Shown here: positions 14,508 through 23,519 of the stretch, piece by piece | Numbering within the stretch: the first letter of the stretch is position 1 | How the letters are laid out: every line of letters begins with the position of its first letter | IMG/VR virus record: IMGVR_UViG_3300017710_000003 | Span: 1-62,022 of that record | Source: a virus | DNA length: 62,022 bases | Strand: one strand, 5' to 3' | Notes under the pieces: model-generated | The model's input: the letters and a program-made list of their open reading frames with translations, nothing else | What the model was told of the DNA's origin: nothing | Database searches by the model: none | Position numbers and translations under genes: made by a program

Positions 14508-16307
14508 TTATATGCTCATTTTGAATACTTTTTTCCATACTGCGAAATTGAGTATTGTAAATAGTTCTTTTTGTCTTAACATCGCTGGTGCAAATTTAGA
14601 ACCTTGATTAGGTGTAAAGTTTTTATTATCCATAAAGTTCCAAATAGTGTCGTCATCTAATTCAAATATATCTCTTACTTCTTTATCTTTTAATGTTTCA
14701 AAAATATATTGTCTTAATATACTATCATCTCTGCCAGGTGTAGAAGCGTTACCTATTAGTATTTCGTCTGTTGGGAAACGCCAACCTGTTTTCTTCTTTC
14801 TAACAATATACTCAGGTAATCTTCGTTCATATGCTTTCTTAAATAATGTTTTTGCTTTAAATGTCTTTTTGTTATTTGCTTTGTGTTTAAGTACTGCTTT
14901 ATATGATGATGGTATAGTTCTTATATAATCTCTTATTACATTACACATAAGAGGGAATCTAGCCTCCATACTAAAGTTCATACCTAACTTATCGTTTCTA
15001 ATTAAAAAATCTTCAGCTAATGTATTCATACATTCTATATACATCATATCATTGATAGCGTCACCTTGAATAGGTGCTGTAGGTAACCACTCATGTAAGT
15101 AATCCATTTGTTGATCTAGTGTAATTTGTAATTCAGGATTATTTAAACCTCTATGACTCATGCCTAAAGAATTTAATTTGTTTCGCCAATCACCTTTAAC
15201 ATGATGTTTGTATCCTGTGAATATCTCATCACCACCATCACCACTTAATGTGACTATAACACCATTATCTGACATAAATTTATTTGTATTGTAATAAGTA
15301 GGAAAACTTTTACCTTGTCTTGGTTCTTCTAAAGCATAAAATGTTTTATCCATTGCGTCAACAAAGTCTTTTTCATTTTGATGAAGTCTATTGTTTTCTA
15401 TCTGTAATTCGTCACAATACTTTTTTGCAACCTCAGAGTCTTCGTTCAATGCACTACCTGGTAAAGTTGTTTCAAAGTTTGAGGTGTATGTGTTAGGATT
15501 AACACCTAGTCTTTTCATTTCATATAATATAGATGTAGAATCCATACCACCACTTAAAAACAAACCAATTTTTCTACGACCCATAAGTGTCATTTTAACT
15601 GCCTTGTTTATTCTTTCTGCGATTTCTTCTTCTACATTTTTAAATGTTGTATTAAGTTCTATCTTTTTATCATTTAAATTGTATGTAAATCTTCTACCTG
15701 TATGAACATCATAACTTAATACTTGACCTGGTACAAACTTTTTTATACCTTCAAATAAAGTTAAATAACCTGAGTTGTATCCTTGTTTATAATAATGTTT
15801 AAGTGCTTCTTTACAAATCTTTCTTTCAAATCCTATTGCTAATAAACTTTTTACCTCACTAGAAAAACATAGTCTGTTGCTTAACAAACCATAGTATAAA
15901 GGTTTAGTGCCATTACTATCTCTAGCCATTACAAGTTCTTTTGAATTTTTATTGTACCATGCAAAGGCAAACATACCATCTAGTTTTTTTATAAAGTCTT
16001 TACCTTCAAGTTTTAAACCTATTGATAAAACTTCAGTATCGGTATCTGTTTTAAAGTTATAATTTAAGTTATCTCTTAATTCTTTGTAATTGTATATCTC
16101 TCCGTTATAAACTAATATTGTGTCTTCAAATATCCAAGGTTGTTTTGAGTTTGTTTCTTTATCTACAATAGATAATAAGTTGTGGCCTAATGTAATATCA
16201 TCACTAACAAACTTACCATTACCATCAGGTCCTCTATGATGAGCAGCCTCTATCATTTTATCAATAAAGTGTCCTCTCTTATCTAATATACCATGTATTG
16301 CACACAT
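14508..16307 (-). CDS. asnB: Asparagine synthase-like glutamine amidotransferase
   Basis: 599 residues, full length for AsnB. Cys2 after Met1 (MCAIHG) is the glutaminase nucleophile, H-H-R-G-P-D-G follows near residue 25, and the synthase half has the PP-loop S252-G-G-M-D-S257. In surface glycan clusters such enzymes often amidate sugar acids or act in O-antigen assembly; supplying asparagine is the other reading. Gene order beside colD-like and radical SAM genes favours the glycan role. Confidence 0.88.
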   Translation of the reverse strand: MCAIHGILDKRGHFIDKMIEAAHHRGPDGNGKFVSDDITLGHNLLSIVDKETNSKQPWIFEDTILVYNGEIYNYKELRDNLNYNFKTDTDTEVLSIGLKLEGKDFIKKLDGMFAFAWYNKNSKELVMARDSNGTKPLYYGLLSNRLCFSSEVKSLLAIGFERKICKEALKHYYKQGYNSGYLTLFEGIKKFVPGQVLSYDVHTGRRFTYNLNDKKIELNTTFKNVEEEIAERINKAVKMTLMGRRKIGLFLSGGMDSTSILYEMKRLGVNPNTYTSNFETTLPGSALNEDSEVAKKYCDELQIENNRLHQNEKDFVDAMDKTFYALEEPRQGKSFPTYYNTNKFMSDNGVIVTLSGDGGDEIFTGYKHHVKGDWRNKLNSLGMSHRGLNNPELQITLDQQMDYLHEWLPTAPIQGDAINDMMYIECMNTLAEDFLIRNDKLGMNFSMEARFPLMCNVIRDYIRTIPSSYKAVLKHKANNKKTFKAKTLFKKAYERRLPEYIVRKKKTGWRFPTDEILIGNASTPGRDDSILRQYIFETLKDKEVRDIFELDDDTIWNFMDNKNFTPNQGSKFAPAMLRQKELFTILNFAVWKKVFKMSI

Positions 16308-17185
16308 TATCTTGCCTGACTTCCTCTTACATCTCGTTTACATTTTATACAAGGTGAATTAGGATACCAATCTGCCTTTGTAATTCTTTCTCTAAATTTT
16401 GTATAGAATTTACTTGTATAGTTTAAAAATATATTTGGTTGTTTTTCTAAATTGCCTACTTCCCATTTACTATGTAGTTCTGGTGTCAACATATCACAAC
16501 ACGCTGTCATACTACCATTGTAATCTATGTAAACACCTTTGTTCATACTTGTACATGGTTTAGTTCTTGTATAGTTAGTATCTAATACCGTACCTGCTCT
16601 GTTCACACCATTTACCCAATAGTTTCTTGCGTGTATTTTACCTTTAAATCTTTCAGGTAGTTTGTAGATAATCCACTCTTTGTTTCTGTGTTGTTCTTTA
16701 TCTATTCTAGGTGCACCTAATCTATCAGTTATATAATTAATTCTTTTAAACACCTCGTCTTCATCAAACTTGTTAGCACCATTTTTCATATATGCTTGAA
16801 AAGCAAAACTATCTACACCTGCTTCAACAAGTTGTTGATGATATTCTTTGTTTATGTAATCTGAATTAGTGTTAAGACTTATCTTTACAGATGGTAAATA
16901 TCTTTTAGCAATTTTAATCTTTTCTAAAATATATTTTTTATGAGATGTGGGTTCGTGGTACCGACTAAAATCTAAACGACCTGCAAAGTTAATTTCACTT
17001 AATTGTTTCATAATATTTTCGTACATTTCATCTTTCATAAAGATGGTATTTTTAAAGTTTCTTCTATTCACACCCTCTACTGATAAAGGACAAAATGTAC
17101 AAGTCCTATTACAATAGTTGTGAGTACCTATCTCAACTGATTGAATATTTTTTTTAAAGAGAGCCTTAGCTTCATCATTAGTCAT
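16307..17185 (-). CDS. Radical SAM protein with C-terminal SPASM-like cysteines
   Basis: 292 residues. The cluster motif is C25-x3-C29-x2-C32 (NYCNRTCTFCP), which holds the [4Fe-4S] cluster that cleaves S-adenosylmethionine. The C-terminal region has more cysteines (KPCTSMNKG, MTACCDML, SPCIKCKRD), the pattern of a SPASM-type auxiliary cluster. Such enzymes modify peptides or sugars. The substrate here is unknown; its place between AsnB and the 2OG enzyme suggests glycan modification. Confidence 0.85.
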   Translation of the reverse strand: MTNDEAKALFKKNIQSVEIGTHNYCNRTCTFCPLSVEGVNRRNFKNTIFMKDEMYENIMKQLSEINFAGRLDFSRYHEPTSHKKYILEKIKIAKRYLPSVKISLNTNSDYINKEYHQQLVEAGVDSFAFQAYMKNGANKFDEDEVFKRINYITDRLGAPRIDKEQHRNKEWIIYKLPERFKGKIHARNYWVNGVNRAGTVLDTNYTRTKPCTSMNKGVYIDYNGSMTACCDMLTPELHSKWEVGNLEKQPNIFLNYTSKFYTKFRERITKADWYPNSPCIKCKRDVRGSQAR

Positions 17186-17411
17186 TTAATAATTTATCTA
17201 TAAAATTCTCAAACTCTAAAGCAGGTAAGGGTCTATTTAAAAACTCTTGTTTACCAAAGTCTGTTTTTGGGTTATTGATAGGTTCTAAAATTCTATATAA
17301 AATATATCTTCTAGTGCCAGCACCTGTTGGATGTATCTCTTGGTGCATACAATGATAATCAGGACCTAACTTACTAACTTTGTTTAGTATTCTATTTAAT
17401 GTGTTAGCCAT
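17178..17411 (-). CDS. Small hypothetical protein
   Basis: 77 residues (LNRILNKVSKLGPDYHCMHQEIHPTG ...). No signal, membrane segment or known motif. It overlaps the radical SAM gene by 8 bases and may be its small partner, but nothing in the sequence proves this. Confidence 0.6.
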   Translation of the reverse strand: MANTLNRILNKVSKLGPDYHCMHQEIHPTGAGTRRYILYRILEPINNPKTDFGKQEFLNRPLPALEFENFIDKLLND

Positions 17412-17619
17412 TTATTGGTTCCAATTCTTCTTGTAATAATTCAGATGGTGTCTTTTCATTTTTTTCCTCTATATTATTATTATATAAACCATCTCTTAAT
17501 ATTTTTTCTTCATCAAAAGTAAATGGTCTAATCATATTTTTACCTTTGTCTTTTCTCTCTTTAGTTTGTTTTTTACTTTCTTCGTAAGACAATTGTTCTA
17601 TATCATCCATTTGCGCCAT
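17404..17619 (-). CDS. Small charged hypothetical protein
   Basis: 71 residues, Lys/Glu-rich (YEESKKQTKERKDKGKNMIRP, NNIEEKNEKTPSELLQEELEP), probably unstructured or helical. Overlaps both neighbours. Unknown function. Confidence 0.6.
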   Translation of the reverse strand: MAQMDDIEQLSYEESKKQTKERKDKGKNMIRPFTFDEEKILRDGLYNNNIEEKNEKTPSELLQEELEPING

Positions 17620-18299
17620 TACAAATCTTTCTTTAATATTAGAACATTACATATTTGTCTATCTATGTTATCTGTTTTAACTTCGGTTATGCCATGCCAA
17701 CCCTCTGATACGTTTTTAAATATTAATGATGTGTTGCCTGAAGTAGGATATAATTTACTTTCTTCAAAGTCTTTAGTTTCAGGATTCATATCGTTTACTT
17801 TTCTACCTTTATAAAAAATAGTAGAACCACCATACTCTTCTTTCCAACCTTTTGGCATAAAGTATAAAAGATGAGACGCATATTTACCAATACTATCTAC
17901 GTGAGGTGATACATCTAAACCACTTTGTGTTCTATGAAAATCAAATCTAATTCTAAAATCTTTTATCTTTAATAGATCACACATAAATTCTTTATACTCT
18001 TTACCTTTTAATTCTGCTAATAATGTCTGCCAAACAAAAGGTAAATCATTTATACTTTTAATATATGGATCAAAATAAGGACTTTCTTTACCTGTTTTAA
18101 TAACCATCAATCTTCTACAATGAGGTCTCTGACCATGTTTTCTACTATCAGGTATCTCGTCTTTAAATAAACTATCGTCTGGATATTGCTCTAATAGAGT
18201 CTCATAATCTTCATTATTGATAAACTCTTTTATATGAAGGTGTGGATTATATCCTTCGTATTCATTTAACTTATGATTGGTTAGATTTAACATTTTCAA
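17619..18299 (-). CDS. 2OG-Fe(II) oxygenase
   Basis: 226 residues with the double-stranded beta-helix ligand set: H133-x-D135 (SPHVDSIGKY), distal H202 (EGWHGITE) and the 2-oxoglutarate-binding R214 (DRQICNVLI). YGGSTIFY and GNTSLIF are core strands. It should hydroxylate a substrate using 2-oxoglutarate, O2 and Fe(II). One of five members in this window. Linked to the glycan cluster by overlap with the methyltransferase gene. Confidence 0.85.
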   Translation of the reverse strand: MKMLNLTNHKLNEYEGYNPHLHIKEFINNEDYETLLEQYPDDSLFKDEIPDSRKHGQRPHCRRLMVIKTGKESPYFDPYIKSINDLPFVWQTLLAELKGKEYKEFMCDLLKIKDFRIRFDFHRTQSGLDVSPHVDSIGKYASHLLYFMPKGWKEEYGGSTIFYKGRKVNDMNPETKDFEESKLYPTSGNTSLIFKNVSEGWHGITEVKTDNIDRQICNVLILKKDL

Positions 18300-18837
18300 A
18301 TACTAGTCCTCTGCTTCGCCAAAACTCTCTTTCCATAGTTGATCTTGCTTTTGATGAGAAAGTATAATCATCTCTATATGTAAAACCATACTTTTTAAAT
18401 AATTCTATCCAGTAATGTTTATCTTCACAATTTACATGATGATGTCCTGGTTTACCTGGTTCTGAATAGGTTACAAAAACATATTTTGCACTTTGCATTA
18501 GTGACATCCAGTTATCTTCATATTGTTTTTCTACGTGCTCAACAAACTCACAACACCAAATCATATCAAATTTAGTTTTGTAATTTTCAAACTTACCTTT
18601 TGTAAAATCGTGTAATTCAAATAGTTCTGGTTTATCTCTAACAAGTGTATGATCACCATCTATACCTCTTGCGTCAATACCCATTTCAATTGCCTTATAG
18701 ACTTGACCACCTGGGCCACAACCTATATCTAACATAGACTTGACACCTAGTTCATCTCTAGCAAATCTTATTACACCTTCATCTGTGTGTGTTCTATTTT
18801 TATGTCCACCTAAGTGGTGTGGTAATGGTTCGTTCAT
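18271..18837 (-). CDS. SAM-dependent methyltransferase, class I
   Basis: 188 residues. Motif I is L36-D-I-G-C-G-P-G-G44, then EMGIDARGIDGD (motif II region) and FDMIWCCEFVEHVE (motif IV/post-I), typical of small-molecule or sugar methyltransferases. It lacks the DPPY or NPPF motifs of DNA methylases. Probably methylates a sugar in this cluster; the substrate is inferred from context only. Confidence 0.82.
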   Translation of the reverse strand: MNEPLPHHLGGHKNRTHTDEGVIRFARDELGVKSMLDIGCGPGGQVYKAIEMGIDARGIDGDHTLVRDKPELFELHDFTKGKFENYKTKFDMIWCCEFVEHVEKQYEDNWMSLMQSAKYVFVTYSEPGKPGHHHVNCEDKHYWIELFKKYGFTYRDDYTFSSKARSTMEREFWRSRGLVFENVKSNQS

Positions 18838-19844
18838 TCTACTAACTCCTGTATGTAATCGAATATCATTGAATCTTTAAATTCATTTTCTCTAAATTCT
18901 GTATGGCACATTTCATTCCACCATTTTTGCATAGTATCTTCATCGCTATAATATATATCATTAATTTTAGATAGGTCTATATTACCTAACTTATAACCAA
19001 AGTTTGCACTTGTAGTAAAACAAGGTATACCCAACATTGTCAATTCAAATATAGATGTGCTGTTATCTAATACTGCACAATATAAAAGTGGTGCTAAATC
19101 TTTTAGAGACATATGTTTATTAAGCATAGTGTGATGTTTAGATTCATAGTCACTCATAGGGTGAGGTTTAATTAGAATTTCTTTATCAGTATGTTTTCTT
19201 ATTTCTGCAACACTTTTCTCAACAAACTCAGGACCTGGCATTGTACTAGTAGGATCGTTTTCTAATCCTGTCATAATTACTATCTTACCATCTTTATTAT
19301 TTTTCCATTTATGATGATAAAATTGTTCAGTTAATTGATCTGTGTAATTACTATTATCTATTATAAACTTTTCTAATCTATTCATACTTTTAGGTCTACA
19401 AAATTTAGCAGGTCCATATGTCCAGTGATTAAGACCCATACGATAATATTTTGGGTTCTCATCTTTCCAATGTTTGTTACCTGATAATGCTTGCCTACAC
19501 CTACTCATTGTTGCTGTTTCAAATACTATAACTTTTGTGTCATATGAATTAGCAACATCTACAAAAAATTTGTTTACTTGATTTATATAAGCTTGTCTTC
19601 TTTTATTAGTTTTAGGATGCCATTGTCTGTTTTTGTTATCACTACCCCAAGTACCAAACAAACAGATAGCGTCTGAAGTTTGTATATTCCAAAGATCATT
19701 ATAAGTCATCATTGTATTATTAAAATAATCTTCTTCGTGTTTTATAGGTATTTGATGAAATTCTATTTTTTTATTTTTTTGACTTGCAAGAGCATGATGT
19801 ACACTTTGACACACACTTTGAGTTCCTATTATAGTAAGTTTCAT
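18834..19844 (-). CDS. Putative capsule-type glycosyltransferase
   Basis: 336 residues. The C-terminal LAPLLYCAVLDNSTSIFELTMLGIPCFTTS has the donor-lobe pattern seen in capsule polysaccharide and CDP-glycerol-type transferases, and resembles the two paralogs near 8.8-10.6 kb. KEILIKPHPMSDYESK is a further family-like HP motif. The N-terminal half resembles no family I can name. A GT-B transferase in the glycan cluster is the best reading. Confidence 0.65.
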   Translation of the reverse strand: MKLTIIGTQSVCQSVHHALASQKNKKIEFHQIPIKHEEDYFNNTMMTYNDLWNIQTSDAICLFGTWGSDNKNRQWHPKTNKRRQAYINQVNKFFVDVANSYDTKVIVFETATMSRCRQALSGNKHWKDENPKYYRMGLNHWTYGPAKFCRPKSMNRLEKFIIDNSNYTDQLTEQFYHHKWKNNKDGKIVIMTGLENDPTSTMPGPEFVEKSVAEIRKHTDKEILIKPHPMSDYESKHHTMLNKHMSLKDLAPLLYCAVLDNSTSIFELTMLGIPCFTTSANFGYKLGNIDLSKINDIYYSDEDTMQKWWNEMCHTEFRENEFKDSMIFDYIQELVE

Positions 19845-20248
19845 TTAGGTATCCTATCATGTGAAATATGAGTATGAGCTCTGGTCATTGCCTTATCTTC
19901 TCTTTCATTTATCATATAACCTTCTATATGTGTGTAACCATTTTGTCTTGCCCAATATACTCTTTTATTACCAGAATGTACATATAGACCTGGTTTAACT
20001 TTATCATCTACTACATGAGGTAAGTTTTTTCTTTTAAATCTTTCTAACACCCAATCATGTTCACCTGTTGATACTGATATAGGATATTTCATACCATGTT
20101 TTTTAAAACTATCTTCATAGCCAAACTCTTTCATTCTTTTCTCTAACCATTCATCTGGTGGTATACATATTAAATCATCTAAAGCAAATTGTTCTACTTT
20201 ATATTTTTTTAGTAAATCAGGATATTCATTTGCAATTAGTATCTTCAT
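19841..20248 (-). CDS. ParB/sulfiredoxin-like domain protein
   Basis: 135 residues. ALDDLICIPPDEW at the start and the GLYVHSGNKRVYWARQNGYTHIEG core give the N-terminal ParB-like pattern, in which GNKR-like residues bind phosphate or nucleotide. The 7709-8143 product shares the ending. It opens the glycan cluster. Members of this fold can be CTPases, kinases or nucleases; the activity here is unknown. Confidence 0.6.
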   Translation of the reverse strand: MKILIANEYPDLLKKYKVEQFALDDLICIPPDEWLEKRMKEFGYEDSFKKHGMKYPISVSTGEHDWVLERFKRKNLPHVVDDKVKPGLYVHSGNKRVYWARQNGYTHIEGYMINEREDKAMTRAHTHISHDRIPK

Positions 20249-20562
20249 ATTCTAATTTCATTTAAATCTAATTCAATACCTTCAAGTTCGTCAGGTTTAC
20301 CTTTTGGATAATCAGGATATATTCTGTATTCTTCTTTTGTAGTATCTGATTTGCAACCTGCAACTAACCAATCCCATTGAAACTCACCTTGTACAACAAA
20401 GTCATTTATTACTTCGTATCTGCCATCTGGTAGTTTTAGTTCTAATTCTGCTCTGCACTCTTCCATACTTCTATACCAACCTTCTAATTGAAAAGTTGTT
20501 TGAGTTTCAATAGGACTATGACCTATAAGATATGCTAATATTAATATTTTAAAGTCTTGCAT
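20245..20562 (-). CDS. Hypothetical protein, possibly exported
   Basis: 105 residues. The first 16 residues are hydrophobic (MQDFKILILAYLIGHS), a weak signal. Two cysteines (EECRAEL, AGCKSD) may pair in the periplasm. The pattern YRSMEECRAEL ... VAGCK resembles small secreted phage proteins. Unknown function. Confidence 0.6.
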   Translation of the reverse strand: MQDFKILILAYLIGHSPIETQTTFQLEGWYRSMEECRAELELKLPDGRYEVINDFVVQGEFQWDWLVAGCKSDTTKEEYRIYPDYPKGKPDELEGIELDLNEIRI

Positions 20563-21097
20563 AACCAGCCTTTGCTACATAATAAGCGTCAACAACATCT
20601 GTCACTGGATTATTAAGTTTAGATTGATCAAATTCTTTTATTAAATCTATCTTCGTGTCTTTTACAAATTGTTCATACATTTTTAATTTATCTGCATTGC
20701 CTTTACCTGTAGCGCTTTTCTTTACTTGACCAGGTACAATACTTTCAAACCTTTTGTTCAGTTTATATAATTTATGTTTTAGTGTTCCCATATTTTCTGC
20801 AAGATTAAATACTAGACCTTTACTACCATATGAGTAGCCTTCTATAAAAATATTGTGAATACTAGTACCAATAACAGAAAGCGCCCAATCGGATATCTGA
20901 TCGTGTCGTTGTCTCTCGGTGGTATAGGGTAGATGTAGTCTGCCATTTATTTTACCATTACAAAAATCACCTTCATATTTTTTTACGTTTGTTAAATAAT
21001 ATATCTTACAATTATCAAATTTAAGCGATCCTCTACAAACGCATATAGCAGGACTAGTTAAACTATAATCAATTCCAATCGTCTTGTTCTTCTTCAT
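20549..21097 (-). CDS. RuvC-like Holliday junction endonuclease
   Basis: 182 residues with an RNase H-like fold. The acidic residues expected for two-metal cleavage are D10 (IGIDYSLTS), E86 (IFIEGYSYG) and D167/D170 (VTDVVDAYYVAKAG). GQVKKSATGKGNADK matches the K-x-x-x-T-G-x-G-x-A-x-K loop of RuvC-type enzymes. It probably resolves recombination or replication junctions in place of T4 endonuclease VII. It lies downstream of nrdB and the zinc-ribbon gene. Confidence 0.82.
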   Translation of the reverse strand: MKKNKTIGIDYSLTSPAICVCRGSLKFDNCKIYYLTNVKKYEGDFCNGKINGRLHLPYTTERQRHDQISDWALSVIGTSIHNIFIEGYSYGSKGLVFNLAENMGTLKHKLYKLNKRFESIVPGQVKKSATGKGNADKLKMYEQFVKDTKIDLIKEFDQSKLNNPVTDVVDAYYVAKAGYARL

Positions 21098-21239
21098 TAT
21101 CTAAAAATTCTGCGTCATCTTCATCAATCGAGGTTTCACCACCACAAAAAGGACAAGTAGTAGGTTCTAATTCTTCATTAGCCCACTTAATGCTATATTC
21201 TTCCTCACAATGAGGACATTTAATTTTTGTAGTGTTCAT
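21069..21239 (-). CDS. Zinc-ribbon acidic protein, 56 aa
   Basis: A short frame between nrdB and the RuvC-like gene. Two knuckles, C8-P-H-C11 and C29-P-F-C32, form a rubredoxin-like zinc ribbon, followed by a very acidic tail (DEDDAEFLDNEEEQDDW). Its ATG overlaps the nrdB stop (TAATG) and its end overlaps the RuvC-like start by 29 bases. The strong motif makes this one of the safest of the short genes. A protein-contact role is possible. Confidence 0.8.
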   Translation of the reverse strand: MNTTKIKCPHCEEEYSIKWANEELEPTTCPFCGGETSIDEDDAEFLDNEEEQDDWN

Positions 21240-22339
21240 TAGAGTTTAAACTTTTTAAATTGATCTTTCTTAACGTCTTGTTTAATGCCACCAATAACAT
21301 AACTCTCTATTTCTGTTTCTTGTGGTGCATTTTGTAAACCTTTACTATTTAACCAGTGTTCAGTCCAAGGTAAAGGATTAGTTTTAGTTTCGTACTTTGA
21401 TTCAAGTCCGATGGCTCTCATTCTTCGATTACAGATAAACTCTACATATTGATGTAATAGTTTTTCTGATAGACCTATCATTGAACCTTTTTGAAACAAA
21501 TAAGTTGCCCAACGCTTCTCTTCGTTAAGTGCTTCATCATAAAGAGCATAGACTTCTTTTTCAGTATCTTTAATAACTTTGTTCATCACTTTATCATTTT
21601 CAAAATTTCTATAGCTGTTTATAATTTTTTGTGATACACCTAAATGCTGACTTTCATCTCTAGCAATAAGTGATAGAATCTTAGCTGAACCTTCCATAAG
21701 TTTAAGTTCGCCAAATGCAAATGAACAAGCAAATGATACGTAAAATCTTAAACCTTCAAGTATGTTAACCGTGACTAGTGCTTTCCATAATGCTTTCTTT
21801 AAATCATATTCACTAACACTCTTATTGTCAAGTTTATATTTGTAACCTAATAGAATTAAATTATCATATGTTTCGGTTACAGATTTAGCTCTCTTTTCAA
21901 TTTTTTCATCTTTGATTATATTATCGAATACATCACCAGGTTGTGAGTATAAGTTTTTAATAATGTAGGTATAACTTCTACTATGTATTGTTTCCATAAA
22001 ATCCCAAGTCACAATACAACTTTCTAATTCGGGTAAAGATACAAATGGTAAAAATGCTAAACAAGGTCCTCTACCTTGTACACTATCTAACATAGTTTGA
22101 TATTTTAAGTTAGATGTAAATATAAACTTTTGTGCTTCTGATAGTTGAGCATAATCATTTCTATCTTTTTGTAAAGATACTTCTTCTGGTCGCCAGAAAT
22201 AACCTAATTGTTGTTGAGTTAGTTTATCAAAGATAGGATATTTAAATGTATCATATCTTTGTACTGCTAGATCAGCGCCAAAAAACATTGATTGTTTTGT
22301 TGCGTCTAAATTTTTGTCTTTGTTAAATACGGTTTTCAT
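21239..22339 (-). CDS. nrdB: Ribonucleotide reductase small subunit (class Ia)
   Basis: 366 residues. The diiron ligands and the radical tyrosine are all present: LKYQTMLDSVQG (Asp), FMETIHSRSYTY (Glu, His and, four residues on, the radical Tyr), LEGLRFYVS (Glu) and ARDESQHLG (Glu, His). With NrdA it makes deoxyribonucleotides for phage replication. It overlaps the 2OG gene by 4 bases and is followed by the zinc-ribbon gene. Confidence 0.95.
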   Translation of the reverse strand: MKTVFNKDKNLDATKQSMFFGADLAVQRYDTFKYPIFDKLTQQQLGYFWRPEEVSLQKDRNDYAQLSEAQKFIFTSNLKYQTMLDSVQGRGPCLAFLPFVSLPELESCIVTWDFMETIHSRSYTYIIKNLYSQPGDVFDNIIKDEKIEKRAKSVTETYDNLILLGYKYKLDNKSVSEYDLKKALWKALVTVNILEGLRFYVSFACSFAFGELKLMEGSAKILSLIARDESQHLGVSQKIINSYRNFENDKVMNKVIKDTEKEVYALYDEALNEEKRWATYLFQKGSMIGLSEKLLHQYVEFICNRRMRAIGLESKYETKTNPLPWTEHWLNSKGLQNAPQETEIESYVIGGIKQDVKKDQFKKFKL

Positions 22340-22860
22340 TGTGCTGCCTTTACTCCTACTGCTGTTGCAATTATGTATCTCATATTATCAGTTTTGCCAA
22401 GTTGTGGTGTGTGTTGTAAATGTGAAGGCCATATATACCAATGGTTAACTTTAGGTTTGATAGACCAAAAAAAGTTTTCATCTTCAAATAATGTTCCCCT
22501 ATCACTATGATTTAAATATATAATACCAGAGTACTCTTCAACCTTCTCAATATTAGATCCTCTGATATTCACATGGTCATGCCATGTAAAATCATTTAAC
22601 TCGGTAGCAAAATACGACCAAGCCTTTTCATAAACTAATTGATAATCTTTCTTTAAAAATGATTTAAGTGCTTTATAAAAACTATTTTTATACACACTTG
22701 CTTCTTCATTTTCAAAAAGCATATTATCTGTTTGACATTTGGGATGTTCACAATTTGGGTACTCTGCACAGCACTTGTTTGTGTCAAAATACTTATTTAT
22801 AAAACTAATTGTTTTAATAGTATCATTAGAGTCTATATTATGTTTTTCAAACCAAATCAT
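22336..22860 (-). CDS. 2OG-Fe(II) oxygenase-like protein
   Basis: 174 residues. The ligand set H94-x-H96 (FTWHDHVN), strand YSGIIYLN, H150 (LQHTPQL) and R161 (DNMRYIIATAV) fits the phage-type 2OG-Fe(II) oxygenase family, where the first motif reads H-x-H rather than H-x-D. A cysteine-rich N-terminal part (KCCAEYPNCEHPKC) may bind metal. It lies between the two ribonucleotide reductase genes; substrate unknown. Confidence 0.75.
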   Translation of the reverse strand: MIWFEKHNIDSNDTIKTISFINKYFDTNKCCAEYPNCEHPKCQTDNMLFENEEASVYKNSFYKALKSFLKKDYQLVYEKAWSYFATELNDFTWHDHVNIRGSNIEKVEEYSGIIYLNHSDRGTLFEDENFFWSIKPKVNHWYIWPSHLQHTPQLGKTDNMRYIIATAVGVKAAQ

Positions 22861-23504
22861 TTATCCCTTATTTTTTCATCATAAAAGTATTTGTCACTAT
22901 CACCGAATGCCCACTTCTCTTCTTGTTCGCAAAAGAAATATCTTGTAGATACATTAAAGTCAGGCGTCTTTAATTCTTTAGGTGTTAAACTTTGTTCAAA
23001 CCAATACATTCTGTTATTTGGTTGAGCAAAGAATTGACCATTGTCTAACTTACCAAAGTTATGTTGTTTATGTTCACTTGGTACTTCACTAACACTAGCA
23101 TTTAGAATATTAGGATCAGTGTGACTACTATCTATTGTAAATAAGTATTCGCCTTTCTTTTTACCTTTACCAGGTACAAAGATTTCTACATCACAATTTT
23201 TCAATAGTCTTTTAGACCAAATGTGCATATCATAACTGAAGCCATCCCATAGACATAGTTCACCTAATCTTAATTGTTCTTCTTCTTTTATATCTTTTTT
23301 CCACACAAAGGCAGATATAGGAAACTTGTCGAAACAAGCACCATATTGAGGAAGATATGCTTCAAACATTAGCGCTCTACCTTGCATACTTTTCACTGCA
23401 AGTAAAACACACTCTTCAAACTCACCGTAACCTTTTTTTAAATCGTAAAGATATTCTTTCTTAACGAAACATTTTATGTATGGTATATTCGCTACAAATT
23501 GCAT
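22857..23504 (-). CDS. Conserved protein between nrdA and nrdB
   Basis: 215 residues, soluble. It includes FEECVLLAVKSMQGRALMFEAYLP and LGELCLWDGFSYDMHIWSKRLL. The length and position between nrdA and nrdB are familiar from T4-like marine phages, but I know no function. It overlaps the 2OG gene by 4 bases. Confidence 0.65.
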   Translation of the reverse strand: MQFVANIPYIKCFVKKEYLYDLKKGYGEFEECVLLAVKSMQGRALMFEAYLPQYGACFDKFPISAFVWKKDIKEEEQLRLGELCLWDGFSYDMHIWSKRLLKNCDVEIFVPGKGKKKGEYLFTIDSSHTDPNILNASVSEVPSEHKQHNFGKLDNGQFFAQPNNRMYWFEQSLTPKELKTPDFNVSTRYFFCEQEEKWAFGDSDKYFYDEKIRDK

Positions 23505-23519
23505 AATTTATCCCTTTCA

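Noticed and set aside
14505-14512. Exact TATAAATA before the ColD-like gene
   Set aside because: It overlaps the stop codon of the AsnB-like gene and would leave a leader of about 10 bases inside a tightly overlapping operon; probably chance.
22795-22802. TATAAATA element within the 22336-22860 gene
   Set aside because: Inside coding sequence with no gene start at a suitable distance.
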